This document shows, piece by piece, positions 46,001 to 58,800 of a stretch of 64,000 nucleotides of DNA. Each line of letters begins with the position of its first letter. Position 1 is the stretch's first letter. The position numbers were made by a program, and so were the translations under genes. This stretch comes from Amyelois transitella (taxonomy: Eukaryota > Arthropoda > Insecta > Lepidoptera > Pyralidae), in contig NC_083513.1 of the NCBI RefSeq assembly GCF_032362555.1, positions 5,208,001 through 5,272,000 of the forward strand, read 5' to 3'. Under the pieces are notes generated by a model. That model did no database searches and had not been told where the DNA came from. It worked only from the letters and a program-made list of their open reading frames with translations.

Positions 46001-46765
46001 ATAAAATTGGGATGAGATTATGTAACCGTTTCGGCTTAAATTAATCCCAAACTAAGTTTTGCTCCATTTAATCGATCTATTATACAATCGCCGTCAGAAT
46101 TTACCAATATTTATCATCGTGAGCCTTGGGAGTTGGCTGTCGAACTTTATTGTAAATGTATAACAATATTGGTTCAGTTCTATTCTATTAATATTATAAA
46201 CTGGAAAGTTGGTGCAAATATATGGATGGATAATTCACACACGAAAATACACACTTTGGCAAAACTTTACAAATTGTATCTCATTCATAAAATGAATAAG
46301 AAACTGATAGAAATATCGGACTGAAAGTTCCGGCTTCTATGAGGATACAAAATATTATTCAGTGATACATAAGAGTTTCTTTTCTCTTATTGCAATATAT
46401 TGGATTGCACGTTCAAGGCTCGGTGTTTATATGACATCATGTAAAAAAAATCTTTTAAATCTTGTGTTTTTGAAGATTTAACCTCCGATGTATCTTCATA
46501 TGTATGTGATTTTGGTGCAGTTTTAAGTCTAAAATTAGATGAGATTGTGACAAACTACGTTTGATAGACATTAGTTTAGTTGTTTCAAAATTGTTATCGT
46601 TTTACTTTGGCAATACATGTTTATAATTCATAGTGATAAATTAAATCAAGATTGCTATTGACAAATACTATCCAGGCGGATTGTCACAGGCTAGCAGACG
46701 ATTTATTAACGACAGTCGTTGTTAGTGTCAGCCATATTTTGAATAATTTGTTCTCAGAATATTAT
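43010..46765. other. Gene-free stretch with palindrome and GC-richer islands
   Basis: A short 3' piece of the RTE-tailed SINE lies at 43505-43565 on the minus strand. GC-richer unique islands lie at 43770-43960 and 44560-44760. A perfect palindrome lies at 44225-44272. The open frames here are short and lack splice signals. Confidence 0.5.
44225..44272. repeat. Perfect 22-bp inverted repeat
   Basis: Arms 44225-44246 and 44251-44272, each starting AATTTAACCAAAAATAAAT, are exact reverse complements with ATTA between. A further TTAACCAAAG lies just upstream at 44214-44223. Confidence 0.8.
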
Positions 46766-46969
46766 GTCAGTATAACATTCGACGATGGAGCCACATTTAC
46801 ACTACCAAGTAAGTATAGCCTTTATTAGGTTAAAATAGAACATATCATTATAATGTATTACCGAGATTCAAATTGGCTATGATGTAATACCCGAAAATAA
46901 ACCAAAAAACGCAGATAGTATTTTTTGAACTGCTAAATTTCCTATCTTGCTCAGCAAATAAGGATTTAT

Positions 46970-47065
46970 TTATTTATTTTTATAATATTATATACACGAG
47001 CACTTAATACAGGAATTGTAGTACAAAGGTGCTTCTTATTTCAATTTAAATCTCTTCCAGTTAAC
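46970..47065. repeat. Possible retroelement tail fragment
   Basis: TTATTTATTTTTATAATATT, GTACAAAGGTGCTTCTTATT and ATCTCTTCCAGTTAACC are loosely similar in order to the repeat tails at 2465-2535 and 17570-17645. Weak. Confidence 0.3.
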
Positions 47066-48394
47066 CCATAAGTGGATCATATGGATGCAATATCAAAAGT
47101 AAGATTTGGGTGTACTTGGAGTTAATAGTAATACAGAATATGGAAATTTCGTAGAATATAAAGTATAGAGTGCCTGATTTACATATATGTATATCAACGT
47201 ACAACAGAATTATTGAACGACTTTTGCAAAAAAATTCTCACCCACATGAATACCTAATACTACAATTCAGATTTCTTTGGACCCACCAATAGCAGTGTAG
47301 CCTGACATAAGCATAGAATATTAGATAAATTAATGAAATACCTAATATGGTGCAGAGAATTAGTTAAGTTCAACTTAAAGCAGTTTCCAGCATAGCCATC
47401 CGTCAAAGTGTAGCGCAAGTATGTAAACATGTGGCCGTGCGTGAACTGTACTTGAGTACTTACGCTGCTCTTGGTCTAGTGGAATGAGAACTACATGGAA
47501 ATAAAGTATTGTATCTGGAAGCCACATTGCCTTAATAAAGTCTCCTCTGTTTCTGCATGTTTTCAGCTTTTTCAATTTCAATTAATTCTGTTGCAGTTTT
47601 CACCCTGCTCCTTCCTGGCTTTAGTCCCGGTTCCATAGCCCATCATGTTTTTGAAGGAGGAGCCAGGAGAGCCTGAGGGGTGCCTATGTAGCATTTATTT
47701 AATTCCTATTTGAATAATACAGGTAATATTCCATTTCTTTGTGAAGCAGTCGCTAGTGGAAGACAAAAAATCCGATGGAAAGAAAACCAACAAATTACCA
47801 AATCTAGGATTGTTGTCACAGGCAGACCATGAGCTCGTCTCCAATGAGAATATTTTAATGAAAAAGGATATATTCCAAAGTTCTCTCTCTTATTTTGCCG
47901 TGAATCTTCCAGTTTGTTTGTGTTTCCACAGGGAACTCTGTTTGGGAGTAGCTTTATAGCATTTATTTATGTAACTTTGACGGGTTGAGTTGTTGGGGAT
48001 CACGTTACGCCGGCACGGAATGGGAGGCGCCATCCGTCTCGTTCAGTAGCTCCAGCTTATCAAGCAATCCACACCCGGTACATGCTTACTAAAACTGATT
48101 TACGATGCTCTTGCTTTATTTCATGGACGCAGCTTATTAATTGCTTTAGTTCTCATAAAAATCAGCGGTGCATTCACGGATTTTTCTTTTAGGAAAAGAA
48201 TCGTGCACAGTTCTCAACTGAAAATCACGAAAGAGTGTTAGATTCGTGCATATAAGAAATGAGTTATTGCCCGGAGTTAAGAGCCCCCGTAAGTTATTTC
48301 ATATATTTATTGTAGGCAATATCTGTGCAAATATAACTATAACTAAATGTGTCGTAACATCTGCATTTGAAAAAATCAGTTCACTTGTGGCGTT

Positions 48395-48490
48395 CAGGTG
48401 AAAGGAGTGTGAAGGGATTATGGTCAAAGAAAAATTAAAGATGTAATTTCTTCCTACCCCTTTAGGATAAAGGCTTTATTTTATGTATGT
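48395..48490 (+). pseudogene. Remnant of an RTE-type LINE 3' end
   Basis: GATGTAATTTCTTCCTACCC followed by CTTTAGGATAAAGGC and TTTATTTTATGTATGT matches the end of the element at 8690-8745 (coding end, stop region and TATG tail), strongly shortened. Confidence 0.65.
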
Positions 48491-48910
48491 TTAGTTTTGC
48501 ATTCATATTTAGTTTTACTTTAGATTCGAAGCGATAAAAGGCGTTAGGAAAGGTAAAATCAACAAAAATATTTTTAACTTCTTTTTTTAAACTCAGCAAA
48601 CTCTAAGAAGCATGGTTCTATTTTTTCTGTAAACGAAATAGGGTTTTTTGAAACCGTTTACGGATAAACGTACATATTTGAACGGTTTTTCCTTAGCAAT
48701 TAGTACCGTCCTGAAGAAGTTTCCGAGAACTGATTTAAGTAAACGCTGCTTTTTAAAGAAAGGGATTTCGGGTTTTACTAAAATTGAAAGCTGACCAACT
48801 AAACTGAAAAAAAAACATGAACCTTAAGAGTTGACATGAAATAAGTCTCCAGCAGATTAGAAAAGAACCACTATATACAATAACAGCATGAGGGTATTAA
48901 TATTATTATT

Positions 48911-49005
48911 CTACATACATATTATCACGTCTCCATTTCTAACGGAGTTGACAGAGCCAACAGTCTCAAAAACACTGAAAGACTCTACAGTTGACTGAAT
49001 ATTTT
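48911..49005 (-). repeat. SINE-like repeat (RTE-tailed family), 3' fragment
   Basis: TACATACATATTATCACGTC, GACAGAGCCAACAGTCTC and CTGAAAGACTCTACAGTTGAC are the minus-strand form of the family's last 80 bp. Confidence 0.75.
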
Positions 49006-51052
49006 TAAAGATTAAAATTATTAATATAAATGAAACAAATATATATTAAAGTTACCTATAGGACTCATAATAATCATGCTCTCCAAGGAAGTTTCCTTAG
49101 CTGTTGATATTACATTACAGTGAACCGCAAGACGACATGTAGCCACGGCGAGTTACCCCTATGTTTTGACCTAATTAATATATCGCCAAGGGACGATGTA
49201 CACACGCCACTAATTTTGATGAATTGTTTAAAACTTTGAGTAGATTTTATTGGTGTTGTCGATATAATTTATTTATGAAAAATTTTGTTGGGATATAAGT
49301 CTTAACTCTGTTACAACGGGATTATTTACAAATGCTAAATATATGTCTTATCTCCACTCTCTTTCTAGGTTTGAGGTTTATTAAAAAGATATAAAGAGAG
49401 CGAGAGATGATAAGTCGTATACGTTAAAGAATAGTCCCACATGGTCAATAGTCCTCTGTATGATGTGTGGTTGGTTGTGGTGGCCCCAGCATTTTAGATT
49501 GAAGACCCTTCTATCGTTTTCTCGTTTAGACTATATAACTAAAGCTTCTTGATCCTGTGCTCATTTTATCAATTGACTGAGTAAGTTAAATATAATAGCT
49601 TAATATCGCTTAGGTATTCACATTCATCAAACTAAAGTTTTTGGATAATTTTTATGATTGAAATTATTTTTGCTTAGAATGATTTATAAGCCATTGCTAA
49701 GAATCCTGTAAGCCTTTCCTTTGATTGACTTTTTCATCGTCGCAAAAAGAAAAGCAATTGGTACACATTTGATTTTGCCTTAAACCTATCAGATCAGAAT
49801 GGAAGTTATATACCAGCAGGAGAGAAAGGGTTTCTCAAAACTGATATTGTTATAACTTTTTATGTACTTGTGATATAGACTACCTACATTCCAAACTTTG
49901 TATTGAAGCCACCATTATGTAGTTTCTATAAAGTGTACTGTAAAGTAAGCAATATTAAGTAAAACTGTACACTAAGCTTCATCGTTGTGTGAGCTGCATA
50001 AACTCGCAAAATTAAACAGAAAACCGAAGTCTACAAAGAAGTTGGTAGTACTTATTGCTCAAATGATTTAAAAATAGGATGTATTTCTCTTCTTCCATGA
50101 TTATTTTTTGTACATACCGGCGCAGACAATGAAATAGACCACGTTATAACAAGTCGTCCGCCGCAAACTTAGACCTCACGAACACTTTTTTTTTTTAATT
50201 GTGAATATCTTAAAATCTTCTGAACCGATTTTGTTGCCCTACGAACATGACAATTCTAATATACGATCCTACAAACCTTTTAAATTTAATCACAATCTAA
50301 CGGAGTTATATCTTAATCAACCAACGGTTCAAAAATTGTCGCGACACAAACATACTAATGTATTTTCGCCTAAGTTGATTGGTAGACCTTGCTTGCGCCA
50401 ATCAAAGAAATGATACCGTAAAAAAAATTATAAATTTTCTTAATTCCAATTAAATTTATTTTTCGTATACCCGTCTTCGTTTCTCACTATTTCACTTTAT
50501 TTAAGCTATAATTATTTAAAATCTTATACTAACTTTTCGATACTAATATTAAAAATAGGAAATATTTGTGTTTTTGTATGTATCTTTGTAATGTTTCCAC
50601 GCTAAAACTAGTGGACCAATTTTCATGATATTTGGCAAGAAGACAGACTGAACAATATTCCTAGTAGCAGGTAGTATATTATTTCGAATAGTACTAGGAA
50701 ATGTGTAGGTAACCATTATGGTTTCCGTGCAATATAATATACGCTGTTTAGTTTGATATCGGATATCGCCTATCGTCTATCTGTGTGGGCCTACAGCTCG
50801 ACAGCTTGTGGGTGAAGTTTAACAGAGTTTCACTGCAATTTATGGATATTACAGATACGGAGATTGATAGTTATAATTATTTTGTGTTCCATTTTTTGCA
50901 TTGTTCCCATTGTTTCCCCATGCGCAGCATGTAGAAACTAAGTGATTCAATCAAATTAAAATAAAACAAAATGCTGTAATGCAATTTTAAATTTAAATAA
51001 ATTACAGACTTAAATTTTAATTTGCACTATGAATGATAAAGTACTTAGAGTT

Positions 51053-51262
51053 GCCGTGTGGTTATAAGAATAAGACCACTCCATCTCTTCCATGATGTCG
51101 TAAAAGGCACCTAAGGGATATGCTTATAAACGTGGGATTCTTCTATAAGGCGATGGGCTAGCAACCTGTCACTGCAACCAAACAGCTGAACGTGGCTTAT
51201 CAGTCTTTATAAGACTGTTGGCTTTGTCTACCCCGCAAGAGGTAATAGACGTGATTACATGA
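51053..51262 (+). repeat. SINE-like repeat (RTE-tailed family), copy F
   Basis: It starts GCCGTGTGGTTATAAG, continues GACCACTCCATCTCTTCC, GGCGATGGGCTAGCAACCTG, CCAAACAGCTGAACGTGGC and ends AATAGACGTGATTACATGAA. Nearly full length with one internal deletion. Confidence 0.85.
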
Positions 51263-51663
51263 ATATATAAATACATACATAAGTATGTAAGTTCTTAGAG
51301 GGAGTGTACGCTATGAACTTTCGACCAGTGTCACACAAAAAAGAATATTTTTTAAAAACGCTAGTTCTCTATACATTAACGTAGATTGCAATGTCCTTTA
51401 TTTTTTAGAACATAACAGAAAGTGGTCATTTCGAAGTAAATAAATCTGTGAGGTATATTTTTGTACTCTCTTTATTTGCAAAATTTAGCCAGGCACACGA
51501 ATAGTTGCAGCTCTGAAGTATTATCATGATCAGATGCAATACATTTTGAATGGAATATCAATAGATAAAGGGAAATTAAGTTTTGATATCATTTTGAAGT
51601 TATTGAGCGTTTCATATTAGTTTTCATCAAAGTTTTTTCCACAACCGGTTCAAATTTATGTAG

Positions 51664-51932
51664 GTACTAGCTGTGCCTGCGACTTCGTCCGCGTGGTATA
51701 GTTATTTTGGGCATCATTGAAACCTCAAGGATGCTCCTTCCCCGATTTTTTTCACATTTTTTATTACATCTTCGCTCCTAATAGTTGCAGCTAGACGTTA
51801 TATAGCCTAAAGCCTTCCTCGATAAATGGTCTATTCAACACAAAAAGAATTGTTCAATTCGAATCAGTAGTTCTTGAGATTAGCGCATTCAAACAAACAA
51901 ACAAAGTCTTCAGTTTTATAATATTAGTATAG
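51664..51932 (+). repeat. Dispersed Metulj-like repeat, short copy
   Basis: CTAGCTGTGCCTGCGACTTC, TATAGCCTAAAGCCTTCCTC, CAGTAGTTCTTGAGATTAGC, (CAAA)n, then ATAATATTAGTATAGATTAA. Same start and end as 19072-19965. Confidence 0.75.
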
Positions 51933-52009
51933 ATTAATCTAAGTGCCTATTTAAACTATTTAAACTAAAAAAAATATTCTAATAGTATTATAACCAGAAA
52001 TATGTGTAC

Positions 52010-52640
52010 CTACAACTTACAAAAGAAAAAGAAATGAAAGTAAAGAAACGCCTGTGCAAATCTTGCCGTCGTCGAGTCTTCCCACACTCCCTTAGGGGAA
52101 TCGGAGTAAATTGGTCAGGGCTTTTGGCCCTCTTCAATGGCATCATCGCTGCCTACGACTGTAGGCAGGTCGATGGGGCGGCCGTGGCGGCCTGGGTCTT
52201 CACGTCTTTATACACTGGGAGTTCCCATCGGCGGCGGCGTCGTCACTGGTCGACGACGTCTGCCGCAAAGCAGCGAGGGGAGGGTTTCACCCGACGGCCC
52301 GGAGGGAGCGGAGTGGAGCGGCGCGATGCCGCGCAGGTGGCTGTGTGATGACGCGTCCGCCCTCTCGAATATCTAGGTTCTCCCACTTCAAGTCCCTGAG
52401 CATCGTCGAGTTCCTCACGTAGCGCGGGGCTCCGACGACTGCTCTGAGACTTTGGTTCTCTTGGGCTCTGAGTCTTCTCCTGTTGGTCTCAGAGCAGAAT
52501 GCGCCGCCGGGGCCGCGTACGTGAGGCGGGATCTGACGTACGTTTGGTAGATCCCGAGCTTCGTCCTCAGGGGGAGGCTGGAGGAGAGAACTGCGTGAAG
52601 TCTTCCCCTGGCTGCCTTGGTCATGAAGCTTGCACTCGCC
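52010..52640 (-). pseudogene. Jockey-type LINE, C-terminal reverse-transcriptase fragment and 3' end
   Basis: On the minus strand, GRLHAVLSSSLPLRTKLGIY then QTYVRSRLTYAAPA is followed, in a shifted frame, by ETNRRRLRAQENQSLRAVVG then APRYVRNSTMLRDL. This is the thumb region of a Jockey-type reverse transcriptase. The frame breaks near 52500. The GC-rich remainder down to about 52010 is the likely C-terminal tail and 3' UTR. No polymerase motif remains. Confidence 0.85.
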
Positions 52641-53129
52641 TCCCGCCCCTTTTATACCCTGCCGCCGCGAGACGCGTCGAGCGCGGCAACCGTTACGCAA
52701 AAATAATCCTTATAGCAAGATTCAGTATTTACGCGCTATGGCTTGTTAGCGTATTTCATTTTATGTATAAGGTGTTTTTATACCGATTTCGATGTTTCTT
52801 TTTTTATTGAATAGGTATTTATATGAATTTTTAAGAATTACGAATGAGTGTAAGTGTTATTGGTATTATAAACGTCAGAGTATATAAATATAATCAGAAA
52901 TCTCCGAACTGCTAAGCTATTAGGAATTACAGGTGTTATTGTGAGTCAACCATAACAGATAGACTTATGCTGTCTTGGGATATTTTTTTAATAATTTTAT
53001 TTAGAATATTTCCGTAATACATGGTTTTGCTGTAGCTTTAACCATTAAGGCTGCACACGCGACGGAAGCTTAAAAAATCAAGTAATTTCTCCCGTTTTCC
53101 CAACATTTACTTTCATTGCTCTGCTCCTA

Positions 53130-53240
53130 CTGATTGTAGCGTAATGAAAAGTATACTATAACCTGCTCAGGAGTATGAAGAATAACAGTACCAAGTTTCG
53201 TTAAAATCCGTCAAGTAGTTTTTGTTTCTATAAAGAACAT

Positions 53241-53277
<37 letters not shown>

Positions 53278-53400
53278 AATTTTACTGATTGCATTTTTGG
53301 CATCAGTATCGATCACTAATCACCCCCTGATAGTTATTTTGAAAATATATTCAATGTACAGAATTGACCTCTCTACAGATTTATTATAAGTATAGATTTG
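53130..53400 (+). repeat. Retroelement 3' end with (ACAG)n microsatellite
   Basis: CAAGTTTCGTTAAAATCCGT, AAGTAGTTTTTG, an (ACAG)n run at 53241-53274, and an end TTATTATAAGTATAGATT. This layout is that of a LINE or SINE 3' UTR, but the coding part is absent. Confidence 0.55.
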
Positions 53401-55778
53401 AGACTGAGAAATTGTTGTCTTCTTTTATTAATAATAACTAAAGAAAACTGTTAGTACTTTTAACCAATACGATAACAAACAAATCAGTTTGTGATGACAG
53501 GCACGAGTAAGTTTGTCTGCTTTGCATTCTTGGATATTTGTAATACCAGATTAATATTAGTCTTGGTCTATTTTTCTTTCATAAAATCGTGGGTGAAGAT
53601 TTAATGTGCAAAGCAGATTTTCCTCCAACGAGTTCCTTGAGTCTCAAAGTATACACTTGCCCGGCAATATCTTGCAAACTATTTGAGTTAAGAATGCCAT
53701 GTTATTTTTAGCAGTGTTATATTTAGAAATTTTACTTTTATCTGTTTTCTGGGTGAAATGTTGCCCAACAAAGGCATAAAGAAATGACAAAGATGTATTT
53801 GCTGAGGTATGTAGGTATGTGTGGGAGTTATGGGTTGATATGCGATTTGGAGTATCAAAGTGATGTATTTAATAAAATAGTTTGAGATGGTCATAAAAAT
53901 AACTTTTAAATCACAAATCACTCGGTTCTCTAAAATTTGTAGCAATTTTACCCGAGACTCACATCAGAATATAAGATATCTTACATGTTCTTCAATCTGC
54001 ATAGTGAAGTCCATCTGATTGATTTTATATAAAAAAATCACGTACCACTTAAGTACCTTTATCGCTAAAATTGACGGAAAGGCTGTACAATTCAAACTGT
54101 CGAATCTTTATTATGCTAAATCTATATCGGCCGGCTTATTAGCTGGACTTGATCGCCAGTATAATGTGTAGTGTGAATAAGGCCTTAGATTTCAAACCAA
54201 AATCACGGAAGCTCATTCCGAGCTGCTCTCCGCTGCGGCGTTTAAACGTTCCCGTGTCATGAGCGGCACACATATAAGTAATCCTATAATTTCCTCGGAG
54301 AGGCTTCGTTTTCATTGGTCGTAAAGCTCGATGGCTCCACAACAACACTGGCCATGCTATTGCACTATAAACTGCCGGCTAATAGGGATTACTACACTTT
54401 CCGTGCTACATTTAACTTTGGTACTCACTTGGCGGACCAAAAATATACTAAGTCGTATTTTGTTGCAAGACTCGAGGTTTATATTCATATTTTATTTTCA
54501 CCTGTCTCGGTGGTTTAGGTTTATTAAAGGCACATAGATGGCAAAAATTTTTTTGTTTGTTTTATTTGTTCATAAACTAGATGTTCCACAAAAATAATTT
54601 AATTCGAATTATCACGACCCAATTGCCCCTGCAGATGCGATTTTCTCTTAATCTGTGTTTAAATGTTTTAAAAAATATGTCTTAATAAGAGGAAAACATT
54701 TAATTTCAAGGGAGATGATTTTGTAATTCGCTGTGCATTAAAAGAAATCGTAATTATTAAGGCAAACATCAGATAAGTTTACCAAAAGTAGCGTATATTC
54801 ATATGGAATCAAATCAACAACGTAAAACTCACAAACAGCGTAATATGAAGATTCACAAAGAAAATTGTTTGGATCAGCAATGAGCTGTGCGGGAGTTTGG
54901 CATTAGTTAGCTTTTGAGTTGCAAATGCTGAGTCCCTCGGCATTCGTCCGAAATTGTATCCGTGTAAAGTAGTTTGTTTGTTAACATACGAGTTATTTCG
55001 AAATTAAATACGGGGAATACAATCTGGCTTCTAGTGAACCATTATTTATATAGCTTGTTACTGTCGGGTAGCAAATAACCCGTGGATACACGACTGTCTG
55101 TTTTGAGATCTGAAGAGGGCGCCTAGGAAGAGTAATTCGGTCTATCCCACTAGTCCCATTGAGTTGTCCCATGGTGGGACAAGTGAGACGATTAAGTCCC
55201 AATAGTTCCATGCGACAAGTGAAACTGAACCAATTAAAAAAAATAATTTAAGTATTGATTAACGAATTTTTAGTTACACTTTAAAAGCTTCGGAGACACA
55301 GGCCAGTCATATTCCAGAACTTAGTACCTAACCTATTTGCCAAAATTCATAAATTTTTTAAAGCCAATTTTTTAAACACATGTTAGTCATTGAAGCGCTA
55401 ACTACAAAATACGCTTTAATAAAAAGTTGGTAGAATAGAGTTTAAACTTCCAGAGACTTCTATGTAGACGTAGTATGAGTGTAATCCTGGTGTATTAGCT
55501 AGCGTTGTCATTGTTGTGAAGATCAGGAGAAAGGATGAAGGTACGTGTTAAGTTGGACGGAGATAAAACTGGTTTGTTAGTTTATGCCTCGCATTAGCGA
55601 AGTTTGCGCTGCCGCTTATCTGATCGTGAAGGAATCAAGCGCGATCAGACAGCGCTAAAAATGTTACTTTGTGCAGATTGGAAATCTTGGGGATCTTGTG
55701 GACTGCAACAGCAGCGTATGGAAGCATAAATGAGCTGTAAAGAGATTTTAGTTAGGTGGTAGTATACGAAAACACTTT
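53401..55778. other. Gene-free stretch
   Basis: No exon found. A GC-richer unique island lies at 54120-54330. Another patch at 55560-55720 contains CTTATCTGATCGTG and GCGATCAGACAGCGC, an imperfect inverted pair. Confidence 0.5.
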
Positions 55779-55861
55779 AATTATTAATGTTTATATCTAT
55801 GCCATAATGACATAGATATAAACATTAATACTCATTGACATAGAGATAAACATTAATAATT
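55779..55861. repeat. Inverted repeat with one arm duplicated in tandem
   Basis: ATTAATGTTTATATCTATG (55783-55801) is exactly complementary to 55811-55829. A third unit at 55839-55861 pairs with 55779-55801 with one mismatch, so the right arm occurs twice with a 28-bp period. Confidence 0.8.
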
Positions 55862-58800
55862 GACTTATTAACCGTTAACCATTTAAGGTTAAGCTTGAGG
55901 CTCAATAAAGTTTAAAATAAATAAATAAACTTAAGTAATTTATTAGAAGTATTTGTTTGTAAAAATATACATGAATATTGAAAATAAATTTTAAACATGT
56001 ACCTGACAGATTCTGAAAACTTAAAAAAAAATTGCGCCTTGGTACATAAGAAATAATATAATACACAATATTCCAATTCATATACATGAAACCACAAATG
56101 AATCACGAGACTGCAATAGAGCAAACCAATGAGGTATTTGACAAATTCTAAACAAGTTTGAGCTTTGATAAGAACTTATAGTACCAAAAGTAAATTAAAA
56201 TAAGTGGCGGTGGTAAAATTTAATCATCAATAATAGAATAGCTGGATTTGGTACGTTCCGAACTAAATTAAACTTCAATTAGAATATCGTCTTTACTTAT
56301 TTAATAATTTATATTGTTCTCTTTGATTTTACAACTGACTGGCTTTTTCTGACAAATTGAAAATCACAATCGTTATTTAAAACCGTCAGACAGTGCACTT
56401 ACAAATTTATTGTGGATATTTTGATACCGTAGGCCTAGCCGACTAAAATAAATCTTTCCAACTTGGGATACAGTTGAATATGGAAGGATATTGATTGCAT
56501 TGAAACCACGAGTTAGTTCTAAATAATCGCAACAGCAAACCCTATTTCGGTTTAGTACGTCCATCGCAATGTGTGAATAGAAACTTCGTGGTCGAGGTAA
56601 AATTTGCGTGCGAGTTTATACGGGCATGTCCATTGCACTGTTTGAAACAGGGCTGAACAGCTCGACCGCAGTTTGCAGTAGCCGCATCGACTGCCACCAA
56701 CTGGTTCCCCGGCGGACTGACACAGGAAATTAATATAAATTCTGGGACTGCAGCGGCGCCGTGATGAGGCCTATTGTGCGAGTGATTCAATCGAACGTAC
56801 CCCAGTTATTCACGTTAGTTTGAATCTGAATGGGAGTCGACAGATTGTATGTTTCGCCGTGTTGTGCTTGTGTTTCGATTTGTCAGTTATGATAAGATTC
56901 TATTATTATTTATGTCTGTTATCAGGGGAATGTTAATGTCATGCCGTGTGGTTCTCGAAAGTTGAATAGGACCACTCCATCACTTTCCCATGGATGTTGT
57001 ATATCTAACTTCAAATCATGGTCGAAAGGCGCACACCGGGTTCTTCGAGAAGAGGTCAGGGTGTAATCGGTTGTTATGATTCTTCGACCCTGAAGACGAA
57101 AATACTAATGATGGAAAATGTCGAAGGGAAAATGTTTAAACTTTTTTTGCACAGCTAATAGCAAATATTTTTTGATACAAAAACAGAATATACAAACCAT
57201 AAACAAAAGTCATTAACATATTAAAACTTAAATGGATCGCCATAAATCGGCCTAAATTTTTTAGCTTCCAAATTTCAACTTGAAGGAAAGAACCTCAAAA
57301 ACTATATCTTCGCATTTTTCTCGGAATATTTATGGCGGCAATTTCGGCCAACGGGTTAGCCAAAGCATGTTTTCTCTTTTTAGCTCATAAATTAACTACC
57401 GCGGTAAAATTACTTCGAACGCTGTTGTTCCATTAAAGCAGACTATTAAGTGTCGTGTGGTACGTGAAAATCTAATTTATAGAAATAATGATTTCATTCT
57501 TAGTCAATTTAAATTACAAAGTAATGCTTGGTTTTTGATAGTCTTTTTACCATTTCTGAGCATGGCAGGAGGTTTTTTGGACATAAAAGTTACTTAATTT
57601 CTAGGTGTTTGTAGTTTAAAATATATTAAAGGTAAAGTATATAATATTTAATGAATTTTGTTTTTTTCTTGTTCAGTAAAGGTATTGGAAACAAACGAAC
57701 TTATCACAGAAACTTATGCCGTTACATAAGGTTATGTGGTATGTAATAAAATATTTGCATACGAGATATTGAAATACTTGATTTCACGAAATTGACGAGA
57801 CGACAATACCAGTATTGTACAATTTTGCGAACGTTGTCGTAAACGAGATGCTTTCGTAGATACATTCGTACGTTTTACATCGGAATCCCGCCTACTTAAA
57901 GGCAATACTATCTCACAAAAGGAATTGCTTCCACCTTCAAAATGAAACAGTCGCTTTGTAGGTTTTGGTTCCATGTAACGACACCTTTATTGAAATTGAG
58001 CATGTGTGCAATAAGCTACTTTTTTGTATGTTTTAAATTTTGTGTCAAATAAACTTTGTTCACATGACTGAATTCGATGACATATTCGATTTAGTTTTAA
58101 TTCTCATGAAGGTTCTATTCTGTATGAGTTTTGAGTGGTATGCGCATAATGTTGTTCCATAAGTGGTTTAGAATTTTCTAATACTCCATATCGACATTTT
58201 AATACGATCAACATCTATGTATAGAAGTGCAAGCGATTAGCGTCTGTTATTAAATGTTCAGTCTCAAATTTATAAAGTGAGATTAGTTTTCATTGAAAAA
58301 TGCGAAGCAATTTTCTGTTCATTTCAAATTTAACTTCGGCTAATAAGCCCGAGATAAACAATAACTAAGATTAATCTGCAGCCGTTTAAGCGGGCTAATT
58401 CAACGGCAATGCAGGCAGATTGCCGGGATAAAGGTATGGACTCGCGGCAAGCCGGATTAAACTTGTTTTTAAGCTTATCGTGCCTTTAATATTGTTCGCG
58501 AGGACTTAAACGCAGCGCATAAACATTGTTCAGCTGAAGTTACATAGTGAACGCGTAACAATGCTGGCTTTATAACAACATAAATCTTTCATTGTGCTTT
58601 AAGCGGAAAAAATAATATCTTTGCTATTATGGCAGCTACTTGTAGTCGTGTGATTTGAAAGTATTGAGTTTTATATTGCTTCCCGCGTACATTGTATGGT
58701 GGGCGGTTCCAGTTTATCTTGAAATTAAAGCGTTGATATTTTTCTTAATTGTTTGGTCTAAATATTTTTATTTACTTGTAATTGTCTACTTGATGCACTG

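Larger units (their letters stand above)
47066..51050. other. Gene-free stretch with repeat fragments
   Basis: A fragment related to the 39905-40275 repeat lies at 47595-47665. An RTE 3' remnant lies at 48395-48490 and a SINE fragment at 48911-49005. A GC-richer unique patch lies at 47995-48090. No exon found. Confidence 0.5.

Noticed and set aside
52004..52376. Plus-strand arginine-rich open frames
   Set aside because: They are antisense to the GC-rich 3' part of the Jockey-type LINE remnant.
53241..53274. CRISPR-like array from the ACAG repeats
   Set aside because: A simple tetranucleotide microsatellite without spacers, at the end of a retroelement fragment.
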